From assembly GCA_938010435.1 (NCBI GenBank), contig CALLUS010000002.1, positions 124,001-188,000 of the forward strand: a stretch of 64,000 nt of DNA, written 5' to 3'. Below are positions 34,343 to 44,562 of the stretch, piece by piece. How positions within the stretch are numbered: position 1 is the first letter of the stretch; each line of letters starts with the position of its first letter. The notes under the pieces were generated by a model, which saw only the letters and a program-made list of their open reading frames with translations, was not told the origin of the DNA and ran no database searches. Origin of the DNA: an uncultured Rhizobiaceae group bacterium (GTDB taxonomy: Bacteria; Pseudomonadota; Alphaproteobacteria; Rhizobiales; Rhizobiaceae). Both the position numbers and the translations under genes were made by a program.

Positions 34343-35986
34343 CTAACTCGAGGCTTCTTTCATCCAATCCATCATCTTCAAAATATTCCCATCAGGTTCA
34401 GGTTTTTCGATCGGTTGGGCGCCAACAAAAACCTGTCCACTGCTACCGTCTAGCGTGACCACATCACCTGCGTTCAGAATAACTCCCGCGCAACTACAGC
34501 TTTCTTGCTCTTGATCAATTTTCATGGTCATTGCAGCGGTGATGCAAGGTTTGCCCATACCTCTGGCAACCACGGCGGCATGGCTGGTCATTCCGCCTTT
34601 AGTGGTTAAAATACCTGCGGCTACGTCCATACCTTTGATATCGCGCGGGTCCGTTTCAGGCCTAACCAGAATGACAGACCGCCCTTCCGCTTTTGCAGAT
34701 ACTGCAGCTTGCGATGAGAAAACCAATTCTCCCACCAACGCACCTGGAGACGCCGGAAGACCTTTCGTGAAAGGGCGCATACCGGGTTTAGGCACCGCTT
34801 TTGAAATCAACATTGCGCTCATTGAACGCGCATCAATTCGGTCGACAGCCTCACTTTTGGAAATCAATCCGGCTTCGCTCATCTCCACAGCCATGCGCAA
34901 TCCGGCTTTCGGATTTCGTTTGCCCGTGCGCGTTTGCAGCAAAAACAACTTTCCCGCTTCCACAGTGAATTCGATCTCTTGCATGTCTTTGAATCTGGTT
35001 TCCAGCACTTCACCTGTTTTCAACAGGCTTTCAAAAGCTTCCGGTTGAGCGCTCTCCATAGATGGATTATCGGAAAACGCTTGGGCGCGGCCTTTATCTG
35101 TCAATTCCATGGGCGTGCGAATACCAGAGACCACATCCTCACCTTGGGCTTGCGGCATGTATTCGCCATAAGGTTCGTTCAGCCCGGTTGATGGATTACG
35201 GGTGAAATAAACACCAGTGCAAGAGTTTTTATCGCGATTGCCGAACACCATGGTCTGTACAATGGCGGCTGTACCGCCTTGGTCGCTCATGCCATGCATT
35301 TTACGAAAGTGCTTAGCGCGATCTGAATTCCATGATCCGAAAACAGCCATCAAAGCCAGGTCCAACTGTTCCCAAACGTCTTGCGGAAAAGGCCTTTCTG
35401 CTTCTCGCTCAAATATTTTCAAGAAACTTGCGGTCAACGACTTTAGATCATCTGCCGCCAATTCATGATCATTTTCAAAACCATGTTTCTCGCGGAGATC
35501 GTTCAGTTCGTCTTCAAAACCATCTGGGTTCAGGTCAAAAACCACATGGGTTATGGATTGGATGAAGCGTCGGTAACTGTCCCAAGCGAAATGAGCATCA
35601 CCGGTTTCTTCTTCCAGCGCCAAGACGGTTTGGTCATTCATTCCGAGATTCAAAATTGTATCCATCATACCGGGCATAGAAACCGCAGCACCAGAACGTA
35701 CTGACAGCAGTAACGGGTGGTCTGCGCCGCCAAATATGCGGTTCATGCGTCGCTCCAGATCAGCAATGGATTGCTTCACTTCTGATTGCACTTGCTCACC
35801 AATGCCCTTAGCACCCTCGGCAATGTTTGATCCGATTTGGGTGTTGATGATGAAAGCTGGCGGAACGGGTAGCCCCATTGAGGCCATGGAGACCAAATTT
35901 GCGCCTTTGACGCCAAGAAGTTTAGAATCCGGATTTGCAACGACAGTCTCATTAACCGGAAAGGTAATCGAGTTAGACACTTTCAA
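34343..35986 (-). CDS. PPDK-like protein with N-terminal and phosphohistidine domains only
   Basis: A 547-residue protein that aligns with the first two thirds of pyruvate phosphate dikinase (normally about 880). The ATP-grasp domain has LLGVKGANLVSMASMGLPVPPAF, LLSVRSGAAVSMPGMMDTILNLG, MVFGNRDKNSCTGVYFTRNPSTG and LFLLQTRTGKR. The mobile domain has KGLPASPGALVG and the phosphoryl-carrying His469 in GGMTSHAAVVARGMG. The C-terminal PEP/pyruvate-binding barrel is missing and the frame stops cleanly, followed directly by the aminotransferase's convergent end, so this is not a visible frameshift. It should still be able to phosphorylate its own histidine from ATP; the acceptor is unknown. It shares its strand with smc, 12 bp upstream. 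Confidence 0.85.
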   Translation of the reverse strand: MKVSNSITFPVNETVVANPDSKLLGVKGANLVSMASMGLPVPPAFIINTQIGSNIAEGAKGIGEQVQSEVKQSIADLERRMNRIFGGADHPLLLSVRSGAAVSMPGMMDTILNLGMNDQTVLALEEETGDAHFAWDSYRRFIQSITHVVFDLNPDGFEDELNDLREKHGFENDHELAADDLKSLTASFLKIFEREAERPFPQDVWEQLDLALMAVFGSWNSDRAKHFRKMHGMSDQGGTAAIVQTMVFGNRDKNSCTGVYFTRNPSTGLNEPYGEYMPQAQGEDVVSGIRTPMELTDKGRAQAFSDNPSMESAQPEAFESLLKTGEVLETRFKDMQEIEFTVEAGKLFLLQTRTGKRNPKAGLRMAVEMSEAGLISKSEAVDRIDARSMSAMLISKAVPKPGMRPFTKGLPASPGALVGELVFSSQAAVSAKAEGRSVILVRPETDPRDIKGMDVAAGILTTKGGMTSHAAVVARGMGKPCITAAMTMKIDQEQESCSCAGVILNAGDVVTLDGSSGQVFVGAQPIEKPEPDGNILKMMDWMKEASS

Positions 35987-35998
35987 TGCCCCCCCGAA

Positions 35999-38900
35999 CT
36001 AACCGGCATCGCGGAATGATTCAGCCGTTTGAAGATCAACAGAAACGAGTTGGCTCACGCCGCGTTCAGCCATGGTAACACCGAACAAACGGTCCATACG
36101 TGCCATTGTGATCGGGTTATGGGTGATAATCACGAAACGCGTGTCCGTGTCACTGCTCATTTGGTCCATCAAATTGCAAAAGCGTTCCACGTTGTGATCA
36201 TCGAGAGGAGCATCGACCTCATCAAGCACACAAATGGGTGCCGGGTTTGTGAGGAACACGGCGAAGATCAAGGCCATAGCTGTCAACGCCTGTTCACCCC
36301 CGGACAACAATGTCATGGTTTGTGGCTTTTTACCGGGAGGTCGAGCCAAAATCTCAAGACCAGCTTCCAGCGGATCATCAGATTCAACAAGTTGCAGTTC
36401 TGCCGTCCCGCCTCCGAACAGATGCGTGAATAATTTTTGGAATTGACCATTCACTTCATCAAAAGCCACAAGCAGGCGCTCACGCCCTTCTTTATTCAAG
36501 CTTTGAATTCCAGTGCGTAACTCTTTGATCGCTTCGATCAAATCATCCCGTTCCGAGACGAGTGTATCGCGCTGTTCCAGAACTTCGTTTTGCTCTTCCT
36601 CTGCACGCAAATTCACCGCACCAAGACGCTCACGTTCGCCTTTCAGCCGTTCAAGCTTACGCTCAACACTCTCCACGTCGGGAAGTTTGCTTTCGTCATC
36701 AACACCTGTTTGCTCAAGCGCCTTATGAGGTTCGCATTCCAGCACTTCTCGAATGCGGGCTTCAACTTCGTGGCGACGTTCTTTCGCACCAGCAACCCGC
36801 TCTTCTGCGCGAGCACTTGTCTGTTTCGTGTCCGACAGCGCATTGAGTGCACTTGTGGCCACTCGGTCTGCTTCACGCTGATCGTTTTCCATAGCAACCA
36901 GAACATCAGCCGCTTGTTTGCGAATAGATTCTGCCGCATCGATTTCATCAATCATAACAACACGGCGTTGTTCTATATCTTGCGGCGCGGACGCCGCAGC
37001 TTCTTTTTCAGATACAGCTTGCTGCAATCGTTCTTTCAAAGACTTGATCTGCCGATCCGCATTCACAGCACGGTCGTTCCAAGCAGTGCGCTCACGGGCA
37101 ATGGCCAGAAGTCGCTCTTCGCGCAACTTATTCTCGCGGGCAAAGCCTTCATATTCTGCGCGCGTTTCCGCCATAACAGCACGTTGCTGAGACGTTCGAG
37201 TGCGGGCGACCTGAACTTTGCTTTCCAAACCGTCGAGCGCCGGAAGCGTGGCTTGAGTCGCCTGAGCCTCACGCAAGACTTCTAACGTTTCATCCAAACT
37301 TGAGGACAAACGCAGTTTTGCTTCTTCCAAGGCCGATTGGCGGTTGGAAAGATCGGTGACAGACCGTTCGGCTTCCGACAGAGCTTTTCGCGCATTACCA
37401 AGTTCGTTTTGCTGTTCGCGTAATTGATCACGGGCCACACGTTCATGTTCGCGTGTTGCCGAAGCTTCCGATTTTGCGGCTTCAAACCCAACTTCCAATT
37501 CACGCAAACGTTTTGTTGCAGCAACAGCTTCGGCATCAAGCTCTGCAAGACGGTTTTTCTGTTCAAGTTTCAATGCGGCAGCAGTTGGCGCTTCGGCAGA
37601 TGCCTGATAGCCATCCCAACGCCATAGATCACCTTCTAAAGTCACAAGTCTTTGGCCCGGTAAAAGATGGGATGCTAATTCGACACCTTGGTCAGCAGAC
37701 ACGACGCCGATTTGGTTGAGCCTACGCGTCAGTTCTTTTGGGGCGGAAACATATTCAGCCAAAGAAGGAACACCAGCAGGAAGTTTGGCATCGTCACTCC
37801 CCTGAACTTCCGACCAATGCGCTGCCGCGGCTGCATCTGTCGGCACATCAAGGTCTTCCCCCATGGCAGCGCCCAGCGCTTTTTCATAGCCCTGTTTGGC
37901 ACGGGTGTTCTCAATCACAGGTGCAAACAAGTCTTGTCCGCCACTGTTCAAAATACGCGATAGGGTTTTTGCCTCAGTCTCAATACGGTTGATTTCAGCA
38001 TGCGCTTCATTCAACGGCTCACGACCAGCTTGTTCTGCTTGTCGTGCGGTCTCTGCCTTGGTCTCTGCAATTCGCGCAGTTTCCTCAGCGGTAATTAACG
38101 TGCCTTCTAACAAGGCAACTCTGGCAGACTTTTCTTGAACGCCTGACTGACTACCAATTTTGGTAGCTAATTCAGCCAAGTCGTTTTCAACCGTCGAAAC
38201 CTGTCCTTCAAGGCGCGACTTGCGTTCTTCACTTTCGCGTAGACTGCGTTGCGTTTGCGAGTGTTGAGCCTGATTGAGCGCCAATTCTTGCGTCAGAGCA
38301 TTCAACTCTTGTTCATTTTCAGCCAAGGTTGCTGCCGCCGCATCAAGTTTTTCTTTGACCTGTTTCTCGCGGTCGACACGCCCTTCGCTTTCTTTTGAAA
38401 GTTGAGCTTCTTCACGATCAAGGTGCGAAATGATATCACTGTTTTCCGACACCATCTGCTCTTCGCGTTGAATATCCGCTTCCAACTGAGCTTGACGCGC
38501 TTCCAATTCTTGCTTGCGCTTTTCTGCCCGACGGCCTTCTTGATCCAGCTGGTCGCGCGCAATTTTCTTGTGTTGAAGAGCCGCCGCCGCTTTAGCTTCG
38601 GATTCACGAAGCTGGGGAAGCTTTGACGCAATAATCGCTTGCGCTTTTGCGGCTTCGGTCTGAACCAATTGGGTTTCGCCAACCTGCATAGTTGCTTCTG
38701 TCAAAGCTTTTTCAGCTTCCGCCAAAGCGCCTTTGGCAGCTGACCAACGCAGGTGAAGAATTGTCGCCTCTGCGCGACGAATATCACCTGCAATGTTGCG
38801 GTAGCGGTTGGCTTGGCGTGCCTGACGTTTGAGGCTATCCAACTGTGTTTCCAGTTGAGACACCACATCATCCAAACGTTCTAGATTGGTTTCAGCAGCG

Positions 38901-39454
38901 CGAAGACGCAATTCAGCTTCATGACGTCTTGAATGCAAACCAGAAATGCCGGCCGCCTCTTCCAATAAAGCGCGGCGTGCCTGCGGTTTGGCGGAAATCA
39001 ATTCGCCAATCCGGCCCTGCCCAATCATGGACGGCGATCGTGCACCGGTTGACACATCGGCAAACAGAAGTTGCACATCTTTGGCGCGAACGTCTTTGCC
39101 ATTGATACGGTAAACAGAGCCCGCTTCGCGCTCGATACGACGAGACACCTGCAATTCGTCGGCATCATTGAAAGCTGCTGGTGCCACATGATCTTGGTTG
39201 TCCAAGAAAAGCGCCACTTCGGCCATATTTCGCGATGGACGATTGCCGGACCCCGAGAAAATAACGTCATCCATCGAGGAAGCGCGCATATTTTTGTAAG
39301 AATTTTCGCCCATCACCCAGCGAAGGGCTTCTACGAGATTGGATTTTCCGCACCCATTGGGACCAACAACGCCTGTCAAACCACGCTCAATGGCAAACTC
39401 CGTTGGTTCAACGAAGGACTTAAACCCCAAAAGACGTAGTTTGTTGAACTTCAT
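35999..39454 (-). CDS. smc: Chromosome segregation protein SMC
   Basis: An 1151-residue SMC ATPase. I start it at 39454 (MKFNKLRLLGFKSFVEP), the canonical N-terminus; frame upstream is not conserved. N-terminal head: Walker A GVVGPNGCGKSNLVEALRWVMGE and the conserved QGRIGELISAKPQARR. Two long coiled coils flank a hinge near residues 500-620 (VPSLAEYVSAPKELTRRL). The C-terminal head has the signature LLSGGEQALTAMAL and Walker B PICVLDEVDAPLDDHNVERF. It condenses and separates chromosomes with ScpA/ScpB, encoded elsewhere. The order smc-dsbA-DUF721-mutY is the standard Rhizobiales arrangement. Confidence 0.98.
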   Translation of the reverse strand: MKFNKLRLLGFKSFVEPTEFAIERGLTGVVGPNGCGKSNLVEALRWVMGENSYKNMRASSMDDVIFSGSGNRPSRNMAEVALFLDNQDHVAPAAFNDADELQVSRRIEREAGSVYRINGKDVRAKDVQLLFADVSTGARSPSMIGQGRIGELISAKPQARRALLEEAAGISGLHSRRHEAELRLRAAETNLERLDDVVSQLETQLDSLKRQARQANRYRNIAGDIRRAEATILHLRWSAAKGALAEAEKALTEATMQVGETQLVQTEAAKAQAIIASKLPQLRESEAKAAAALQHKKIARDQLDQEGRRAEKRKQELEARQAQLEADIQREEQMVSENSDIISHLDREEAQLSKESEGRVDREKQVKEKLDAAAATLAENEQELNALTQELALNQAQHSQTQRSLRESEERKSRLEGQVSTVENDLAELATKIGSQSGVQEKSARVALLEGTLITAEETARIAETKAETARQAEQAGREPLNEAHAEINRIETEAKTLSRILNSGGQDLFAPVIENTRAKQGYEKALGAAMGEDLDVPTDAAAAAHWSEVQGSDDAKLPAGVPSLAEYVSAPKELTRRLNQIGVVSADQGVELASHLLPGQRLVTLEGDLWRWDGYQASAEAPTAAALKLEQKNRLAELDAEAVAATKRLRELEVGFEAAKSEASATREHERVARDQLREQQNELGNARKALSEAERSVTDLSNRQSALEEAKLRLSSSLDETLEVLREAQATQATLPALDGLESKVQVARTRTSQQRAVMAETRAEYEGFARENKLREERLLAIARERTAWNDRAVNADRQIKSLKERLQQAVSEKEAAASAPQDIEQRRVVMIDEIDAAESIRKQAADVLVAMENDQREADRVATSALNALSDTKQTSARAEERVAGAKERRHEVEARIREVLECEPHKALEQTGVDDESKLPDVESVERKLERLKGERERLGAVNLRAEEEQNEVLEQRDTLVSERDDLIEAIKELRTGIQSLNKEGRERLLVAFDEVNGQFQKLFTHLFGGGTAELQLVESDDPLEAGLEILARPPGKKPQTMTLLSGGEQALTAMALIFAVFLTNPAPICVLDEVDAPLDDHNVERFCNLMDQMSSDTDTRFVIITHNPITMARMDRLFGVTMAERGVSQLVSVDLQTAESFRDAG

Positions 39455-39549
39455 AGTCGCGATCCAATTGCCCGCCAAGGTGTTGAATTTATGGCGGTCC
39501 CTTGGACAATTGCTTGCCCAAAGGTCAGTTTTCCAGATCGCTTATAGCA

Positions 39550-40197
39550 CTAGAGAGCTGCTTCGATGGCTTTCTTCAGCGTTTCCGGCGAAGAATCCCC
39601 AAGTTTCTCATTGTTCACGAAAACCGTCGGAGTCGCGCGTACGTCGAAATCTTTGACCGCTTTGTTACGTCCTTCAATCACTTTGGTCAGCAACTCTTGG
39701 TTTCCAAGGCATTCTTTGAATGAAGCTTCGGACATACCCGCAAGCTTCGACAATCTCAGAAGTTCAGGTACGGGATTTCCTTTTCCACCCCAAGATTGCT
39801 GGGTTGAGAACAGTGCATCAACCATCGCGTAGTAGTTTCCATTAGGAGCACATAGAGCAAGCATGAATGCTGCTTCTCCGCGACGGTCTCCATCAAACGG
39901 GAATGGGCGCAAAATATATTTGACTTTTCCTGTATCAATATAAGTTTTCTTGATCTCGGGCATCACTTCTTCATGGAAGCGTTTGCAATGAGGACATGTC
40001 ATTGACGCGTATTCAACGATCGTCACCGGAGCATCTTCTTTGCCCATGACAACGTCATCAACGGGAATATCTTTCATCAAATCCGGAAAACTTTGGGCTT
40101 GGACAGCGCTGACGCTGCCAAATGCAAGAACGGAAGCACCGGACAGGCCAGCGGCCATAAGAGTGCGTCTGTTGATTTGAATTTTTTGAAAGCTCAT
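39550..40197 (-). CDS. DsbA-family thiol:disulfide oxidoreductase
   Basis: A 215-residue exported thioredoxin-fold protein. The ATG at 40197 (MSFQKIQINRRTLMAAGL) follows GGAG nine bases upstream. The leader contains RR followed by a hydrophobic segment ending AVQA-Q, so export may be by Tat or Sec. The redox site is CPHC in YASMTCPHCKRFHEEVMP and the cis-Pro loop is RATPTVFVNNEKLG. It belongs to the DsbA/BdbD-type branch common upstream of smc in Rhizobiales and probably oxidises or isomerises cysteines of periplasmic proteins. No DsbB is visible. Confidence 0.9.
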   Translation of the reverse strand: MSFQKIQINRRTLMAAGLSGASVLAFGSVSAVQAQSFPDLMKDIPVDDVVMGKEDAPVTIVEYASMTCPHCKRFHEEVMPEIKKTYIDTGKVKYILRPFPFDGDRRGEAAFMLALCAPNGNYYAMVDALFSTQQSWGGKGNPVPELLRLSKLAGMSEASFKECLGNQELLTKVIEGRNKAVKDFDVRATPTVFVNNEKLGDSSPETLKKAIEAAL

Positions 40198-40344
40198 AAA
40201 TTTGGTCTCCGTCGATGTTTCCGAGATGCCTCGACCAGAATCGTGGCGTTTGTGAGTATTTAGCATCAAGTTGTTTTCAGCAATCATCATAATCTTGTGA
40301 AACGCCTGCGACAAACTGTTTTCAATATTACGATGTCAGCTTGG

Positions 40345-40857
40345 CTATGAACCTTCGCTGAACACGCCTCTGCCCATCTTTTCAAGAGCATTTCTCAAAT
40401 CAGGGTCATCAACGGTCTCAAGCAATGAAGTTAACCGGTCTTGTTTTTCAGGCGAAACCTCGCGTTTTTGCAAAGGTTGTTTGCGTTCAAGAGGCACGAT
40501 TGGTTGCTGGTGCAATTTCAGTTTGTTCACCGCACTGAATCCGAAATATGTGTTAATGCGTTCGATGATGGCACTGCTGTCATGTTGGAAAAACAGTGCG
40601 TGACTTCCTTCACATGCCACAACCAAGGTTGCAGGTTCAAAGAGATCTTCATCACTGGCTTGTCTTGGCCAATTCAGTTTCTCAGGACGAGAATGTTCGG
40701 CGTGGGTTTCGCCAACGATTTCAACCCATGACTGGATCATATCCATGGTCATGCCCGCGCGACGTTCGATGACCGGGTTGAGCAATCGAGACACCAGATC
40801 ACCAACAGGCGTTGCCCCCCGCTTGAAACCGCCTTGCTTTTTTGGTGTTTGCGACAA
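40345..40857 (-). CDS. DUF721 (DciA-like) protein
   Basis: A 170-residue protein. The N-terminal half matches DUF721: PVGDLVSRLLNPVIERRAGMTMDMIQSWVEIVGE, followed by LVVACEGSHALFFQHDSSAIIERINTYFG. The C-terminal part is charged and probably disordered up to LLETVDDPDLRNALEKMGRGVF. DUF721 includes DciA, the loader of DnaB in many bacteria lacking DnaC; that role is known for the family and inferred here. The start is TTG at 40857 with GAGG eight bases upstream. Only 12 bp separate it from the divergent mutY ATG, and the two ribosome sites fall inside that gap and the opposite gene's first codons. Confidence 0.85.
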   Translation of the reverse strand: MSQTPKKQGGFKRGATPVGDLVSRLLNPVIERRAGMTMDMIQSWVEIVGETHAEHSRPEKLNWPRQASDEDLFEPATLVVACEGSHALFFQHDSSAIIERINTYFGFSAVNKLKLHQQPIVPLERKQPLQKREVSPEKQDRLTSLLETVDDPDLRNALEKMGRGVFSEGS

Positions 40858-40869
40858 AAGGTCGGCCTC

Positions 40870-41922
40870 ATGGAATCATTTCATTCAAATTTACTCACTT
40901 GGTACGATACGAACGCACGTAAATTGCCGTGGCGCATTGAACCGGAATTGAGCAAATCAGGGGTTCTGCCCGACCCTTATCACATTTGGTTGTCGGAAGT
41001 CATGCTGCAACAAACCACTGTTGCAGCAGTGAAGGAGTATTTTCTAAAATTCATCACACTTTGGCCGACGGTAAATGATCTTGCTGCGGCATCACAAGAC
41101 GATGTGATGAAAGCTTGGGCGGGCCTTGGGTATTACTCCCGCGCACGCAATTTGAAGAAATGCGCTGATTACGTAACCGAAGAACTTGATGGACAGTTTC
41201 CACAAACACAGCAAGAACTCATGAAACTGCCCGGAATTGGCCCCTACACTTCAGCAGCTGTTTCCACGATTGCATTCCAAAATAAAGCGGCAGTCGTGGA
41301 TGGAAATATTGAGCGCGTGGTGACACGCCATACTGCCAATGCAACTCCGATGCCTGATGTTAAAGCTGATTGCGCAACCTTCATGGATGATGAAATGCCT
41401 GAAAACAGACCAGGCGACTTTGCGCAGGCCATGATGGATTTAGGCGCAACAATTTGCACCCCACGCAATCCACTATGTGCATTATGCCCAGTGCAAAACA
41501 GCTGCAAATCCTATTCGCTTGGCACAATGTTGTCTTTCCCTGTAAAAGCCCCGAAGAAAGAAAAACCGTATCGCAAAGGTGCTGCATTCGTATTGCGGCG
41601 ACCAGATGGCGCTGTTTGGTTGAGAAAGCGCCCTGACAAAGGGTTGTTAGCTGGAATGAGCGAAGTGCCAACGACCTATTGGACCGCCCGCATTGACGGA
41701 GCAACCGGTTCAGAAGCAGGACCAATTAAGGCGGATTGGATTTCAAAAGGAACGATCAACCACACATTCACTCATTTCCATTTGGAACTGGAAGTTTGGT
41801 TGGCAACCGGCCCATCTCCTGACAATCATGGTTGGTGGTCTGAGGAAAATGCGCTTGCTGCCGAAGCTCTTCCGACTGTCATAAAGAAAGTTATTACTGC
41901 AGCAATTCCCAGCGCGTTTTAA
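40870..41922 (+). CDS. mutY: A/G-specific adenine glycosylase MutY
   Basis: A 350-residue MutY. The ATG at 40870 (MESFHSNLLTWYDTNARKLPWR) follows AAAAGG at 40856-40861. Catalytic-domain marks: SEVMLQQTTVAAVKEYF, LGYYSRARNLKKCA, helix-hairpin-helix LPGIGPYTSAAV, and VVDGNIERVV. The 4Fe-4S loop is CTPRNPLCALCPVQNSCKSY (Cx6Cx2Cx5C). A C-terminal NUDIX-like domain that reads 8-oxoG follows. It removes A opposite 8-oxoguanine in base excision repair. The HAD gene follows by 19 bp and is likely cotranscribed. Confidence 0.97.
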   Translation: MESFHSNLLTWYDTNARKLPWRIEPELSKSGVLPDPYHIWLSEVMLQQTTVAAVKEYFLKFITLWPTVNDLAAASQDDVMKAWAGLGYYSRARNLKKCADYVTEELDGQFPQTQQELMKLPGIGPYTSAAVSTIAFQNKAAVVDGNIERVVTRHTANATPMPDVKADCATFMDDEMPENRPGDFAQAMMDLGATICTPRNPLCALCPVQNSCKSYSLGTMLSFPVKAPKKEKPYRKGAAFVLRRPDGAVWLRKRPDKGLLAGMSEVPTTYWTARIDGATGSEAGPIKADWISKGTINHTFTHFHLELEVWLATGPSPDNHGWWSEENALAAEALPTVIKKVITAAIPSAF

Positions 41923-41941
41923 TTTCGGAAGGTCTATCGTC

Positions 41942-42547
41942 ATGAAAATCGAACACATTGTTTTTGATATCGGCCAAGTATTGCTACACTGGGACCCACA
42001 GTACATTTATCAAGACCTTATACCGGATGCATCCGAACGCGCTCATTTTCTCACCAATATTTGCACGCCAGAATGGAACTTAGAGCAAGATAGAGGACGC
42101 GATTGGACCGCTGCCGAAGACCTTCTGATTGCTGAACATCCAGATAAAGAACACTTAATCCGTGCTTTCAAGAAAGACTGGATCAAGAGTATTCCCTATG
42201 CGGTTCAAGGGAGTGTGGACATCTTGATGACCTTTATTGATCAGGGTCGTGACGTGACGATGTTGACCAATTTTAATCAACACACATTCGTTGAAGCTCA
42301 AGAAAAACATCCTTTTCTTCTCAAACCAAGAGGCGTGACGGTTTCGGGTAACGTGAAACTCGTAAAACCAGATCCGGAAATTTACGATCTGCACACGACG
42401 ACATTCGATCTCTCGCCAGAAAAATGCCTTTTCATTGATGACAATCTTCCCAATGTATTGACTGCTAGAAATGCTGGATGGTCAGCTCTTCATTTTGTGG
42501 ACCCAACAAAACTAGCTGCCGAGTTATCAGACCTAGACCTGTTCTAG
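41942..42547 (+). CDS. HAD-superfamily hydrolase (subfamily IA, YihX-like)
   Basis: A 201-residue HAD phosphatase. Motif I is VFDIGQVLLHWD: nucleophile Asp present, but the usual second Asp (DxD) is Gly, as in the YihX-type branch. Motif II is MLTNFNQ, motif III the lysine in GNVKLVKPDPEIY, and motif IV CLFIDDNLPN. The cap insert lies between motifs I and II. Substrate unknown; sugar phosphates are common for relatives. It follows mutY by 19 bp. Its TAG shares the CTAG at 42544-42547 with the stop of the convergent endopeptidase gene. Confidence 0.85.
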   Translation: MKIEHIVFDIGQVLLHWDPQYIYQDLIPDASERAHFLTNICTPEWNLEQDRGRDWTAAEDLLIAEHPDKEHLIRAFKKDWIKSIPYAVQGSVDILMTFIDQGRDVTMLTNFNQHTFVEAQEKHPFLLKPRGVTVSGNVKLVKPDPEIYDLHTTTFDLSPEKCLFIDDNLPNVLTARNAGWSALHFVDPTKLAAELSDLDLF

Positions 42548-43221
42548 TTTCTTGTGCAGGGAAACATAAAATCCACGTGGATATGATCATCGTGGCGCAC
42601 CCAAGACTGTCGCTTGTTGAAGCGAATATCCGACAATGCTCCTGCGTTCGCACCTTTTAATTCTGATTGAAGGTCTGGTGCGAAGAAAATACGCCGTATT
42701 TTACCGCCACGCACTTTGGCTTGCTTGTTCAAAGCAACGATCAATGCATTCAAGCTTGCAAAATCAATTTCTCCTTGATTACCTCTGCCCGACTTATTGA
42801 ACTCCACATCATAACCGTATCGGTTTAGAATATTGGTTTTCATGATCTTACCATCTTTCAACGGCACCATCAGATCGACAGACAACCCTTCGCGATGGGT
42901 TTTATGGGGTCTGAATTGCCCACCATCAGGAAACCCTATTTCGCCATACAGAAATTTGGTTTGAGGGTAGGTTTTGGCGAGGTCATCAAAGGCTGTAACC
43001 ACACTGTCTATCACCGGGCTGCGTGCATAAGTGCGCAGAGCGGCAATGCATGGAAGGCAATAGGACGAAAAATTTTCGCCACTTATAGGCATTGCTTTGG
43101 TAGGGACTGACACACCTTTACAAGTCAGCGAACCAGAATTGGCAGCACCAATATAAAATACACTCGAAACCGCGATGATTGCGCACAAAACAATCGCACG
43201 CTTGTTGAAAAATACGGTCAT
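42544..43221 (-). CDS. MepA-like murein endopeptidase (LAS-type metallopeptidase)
   Basis: A 225-residue exported protein with a signal-like start (MTVFFNKRAIVLCAIIAVSSVFYI). Metal-binding motifs of the penicillin-insensitive murein endopeptidase type are present: HKTHREGLSVDLMVP (His and Asp ligands) and HDDHIHVDFMFP (His-x-His), followed by a Cys near the C-terminus. Family enzymes cut D-Ala-mDAP cross-links in peptidoglycan. The homology is judged from the motifs, since overall it is shorter than E. coli MepA (274). Two further cysteines (YCLPC) near residue 56 could form a disulfide. Confidence 0.75.
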   Translation of the reverse strand: MTVFFNKRAIVLCAIIAVSSVFYIGAANSGSLTCKGVSVPTKAMPISGENFSSYCLPCIAALRTYARSPVIDSVVTAFDDLAKTYPQTKFLYGEIGFPDGGQFRPHKTHREGLSVDLMVPLKDGKIMKTNILNRYGYDVEFNKSGRGNQGEIDFASLNALIVALNKQAKVRGGKIRRIFFAPDLQSELKGANAGALSDIRFNKRQSWVRHDDHIHVDFMFPCTRN

Positions 43222-43224
43222 AAA

Positions 43225-43264
43225 AAAGAGAAAGCCCAGCCCGACATTCGTGTCAGACTGGGTT
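43225..43264 (-). terminator. Probable intrinsic terminator after ccrM
   Basis: On the minus strand a stem formed by AAACCCAG...GTGTC-type arms (43235-43246 with 43251-43262, TTCG/CGAA loop, one internal mismatch bubble) is followed by CTTTCTCTTTTTT. It lies just past the ccrM stop and before the endopeptidase start. Confidence 0.7.
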
Positions 43265-43287
43265 TTAAACTTGTCAAAATTTTGGCT

Positions 43288-44451
<1,164 letters not shown>

Positions 44452-44562
44452 TCAGGTTGACCCCTATGGTTACTGAACAGGGTGAACAATTGCTTAAGCG
44501 CGTTGCGAAAATTTTATTCATCGCATATCGGTGAGTTTAGAAATCAATTGGATTCCATCAAA

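Noticed and set aside
34524-35048. 174-codon plus-strand frame
   Set aside because: Antisense to the PPDK-like gene, in the mirror frame of its conserved motifs.
36590-37285. 231-codon plus-strand frame
   Set aside because: Antisense to the SMC coiled coil; long frames opposite GC-skewed coiled-coil genes are common artefacts.
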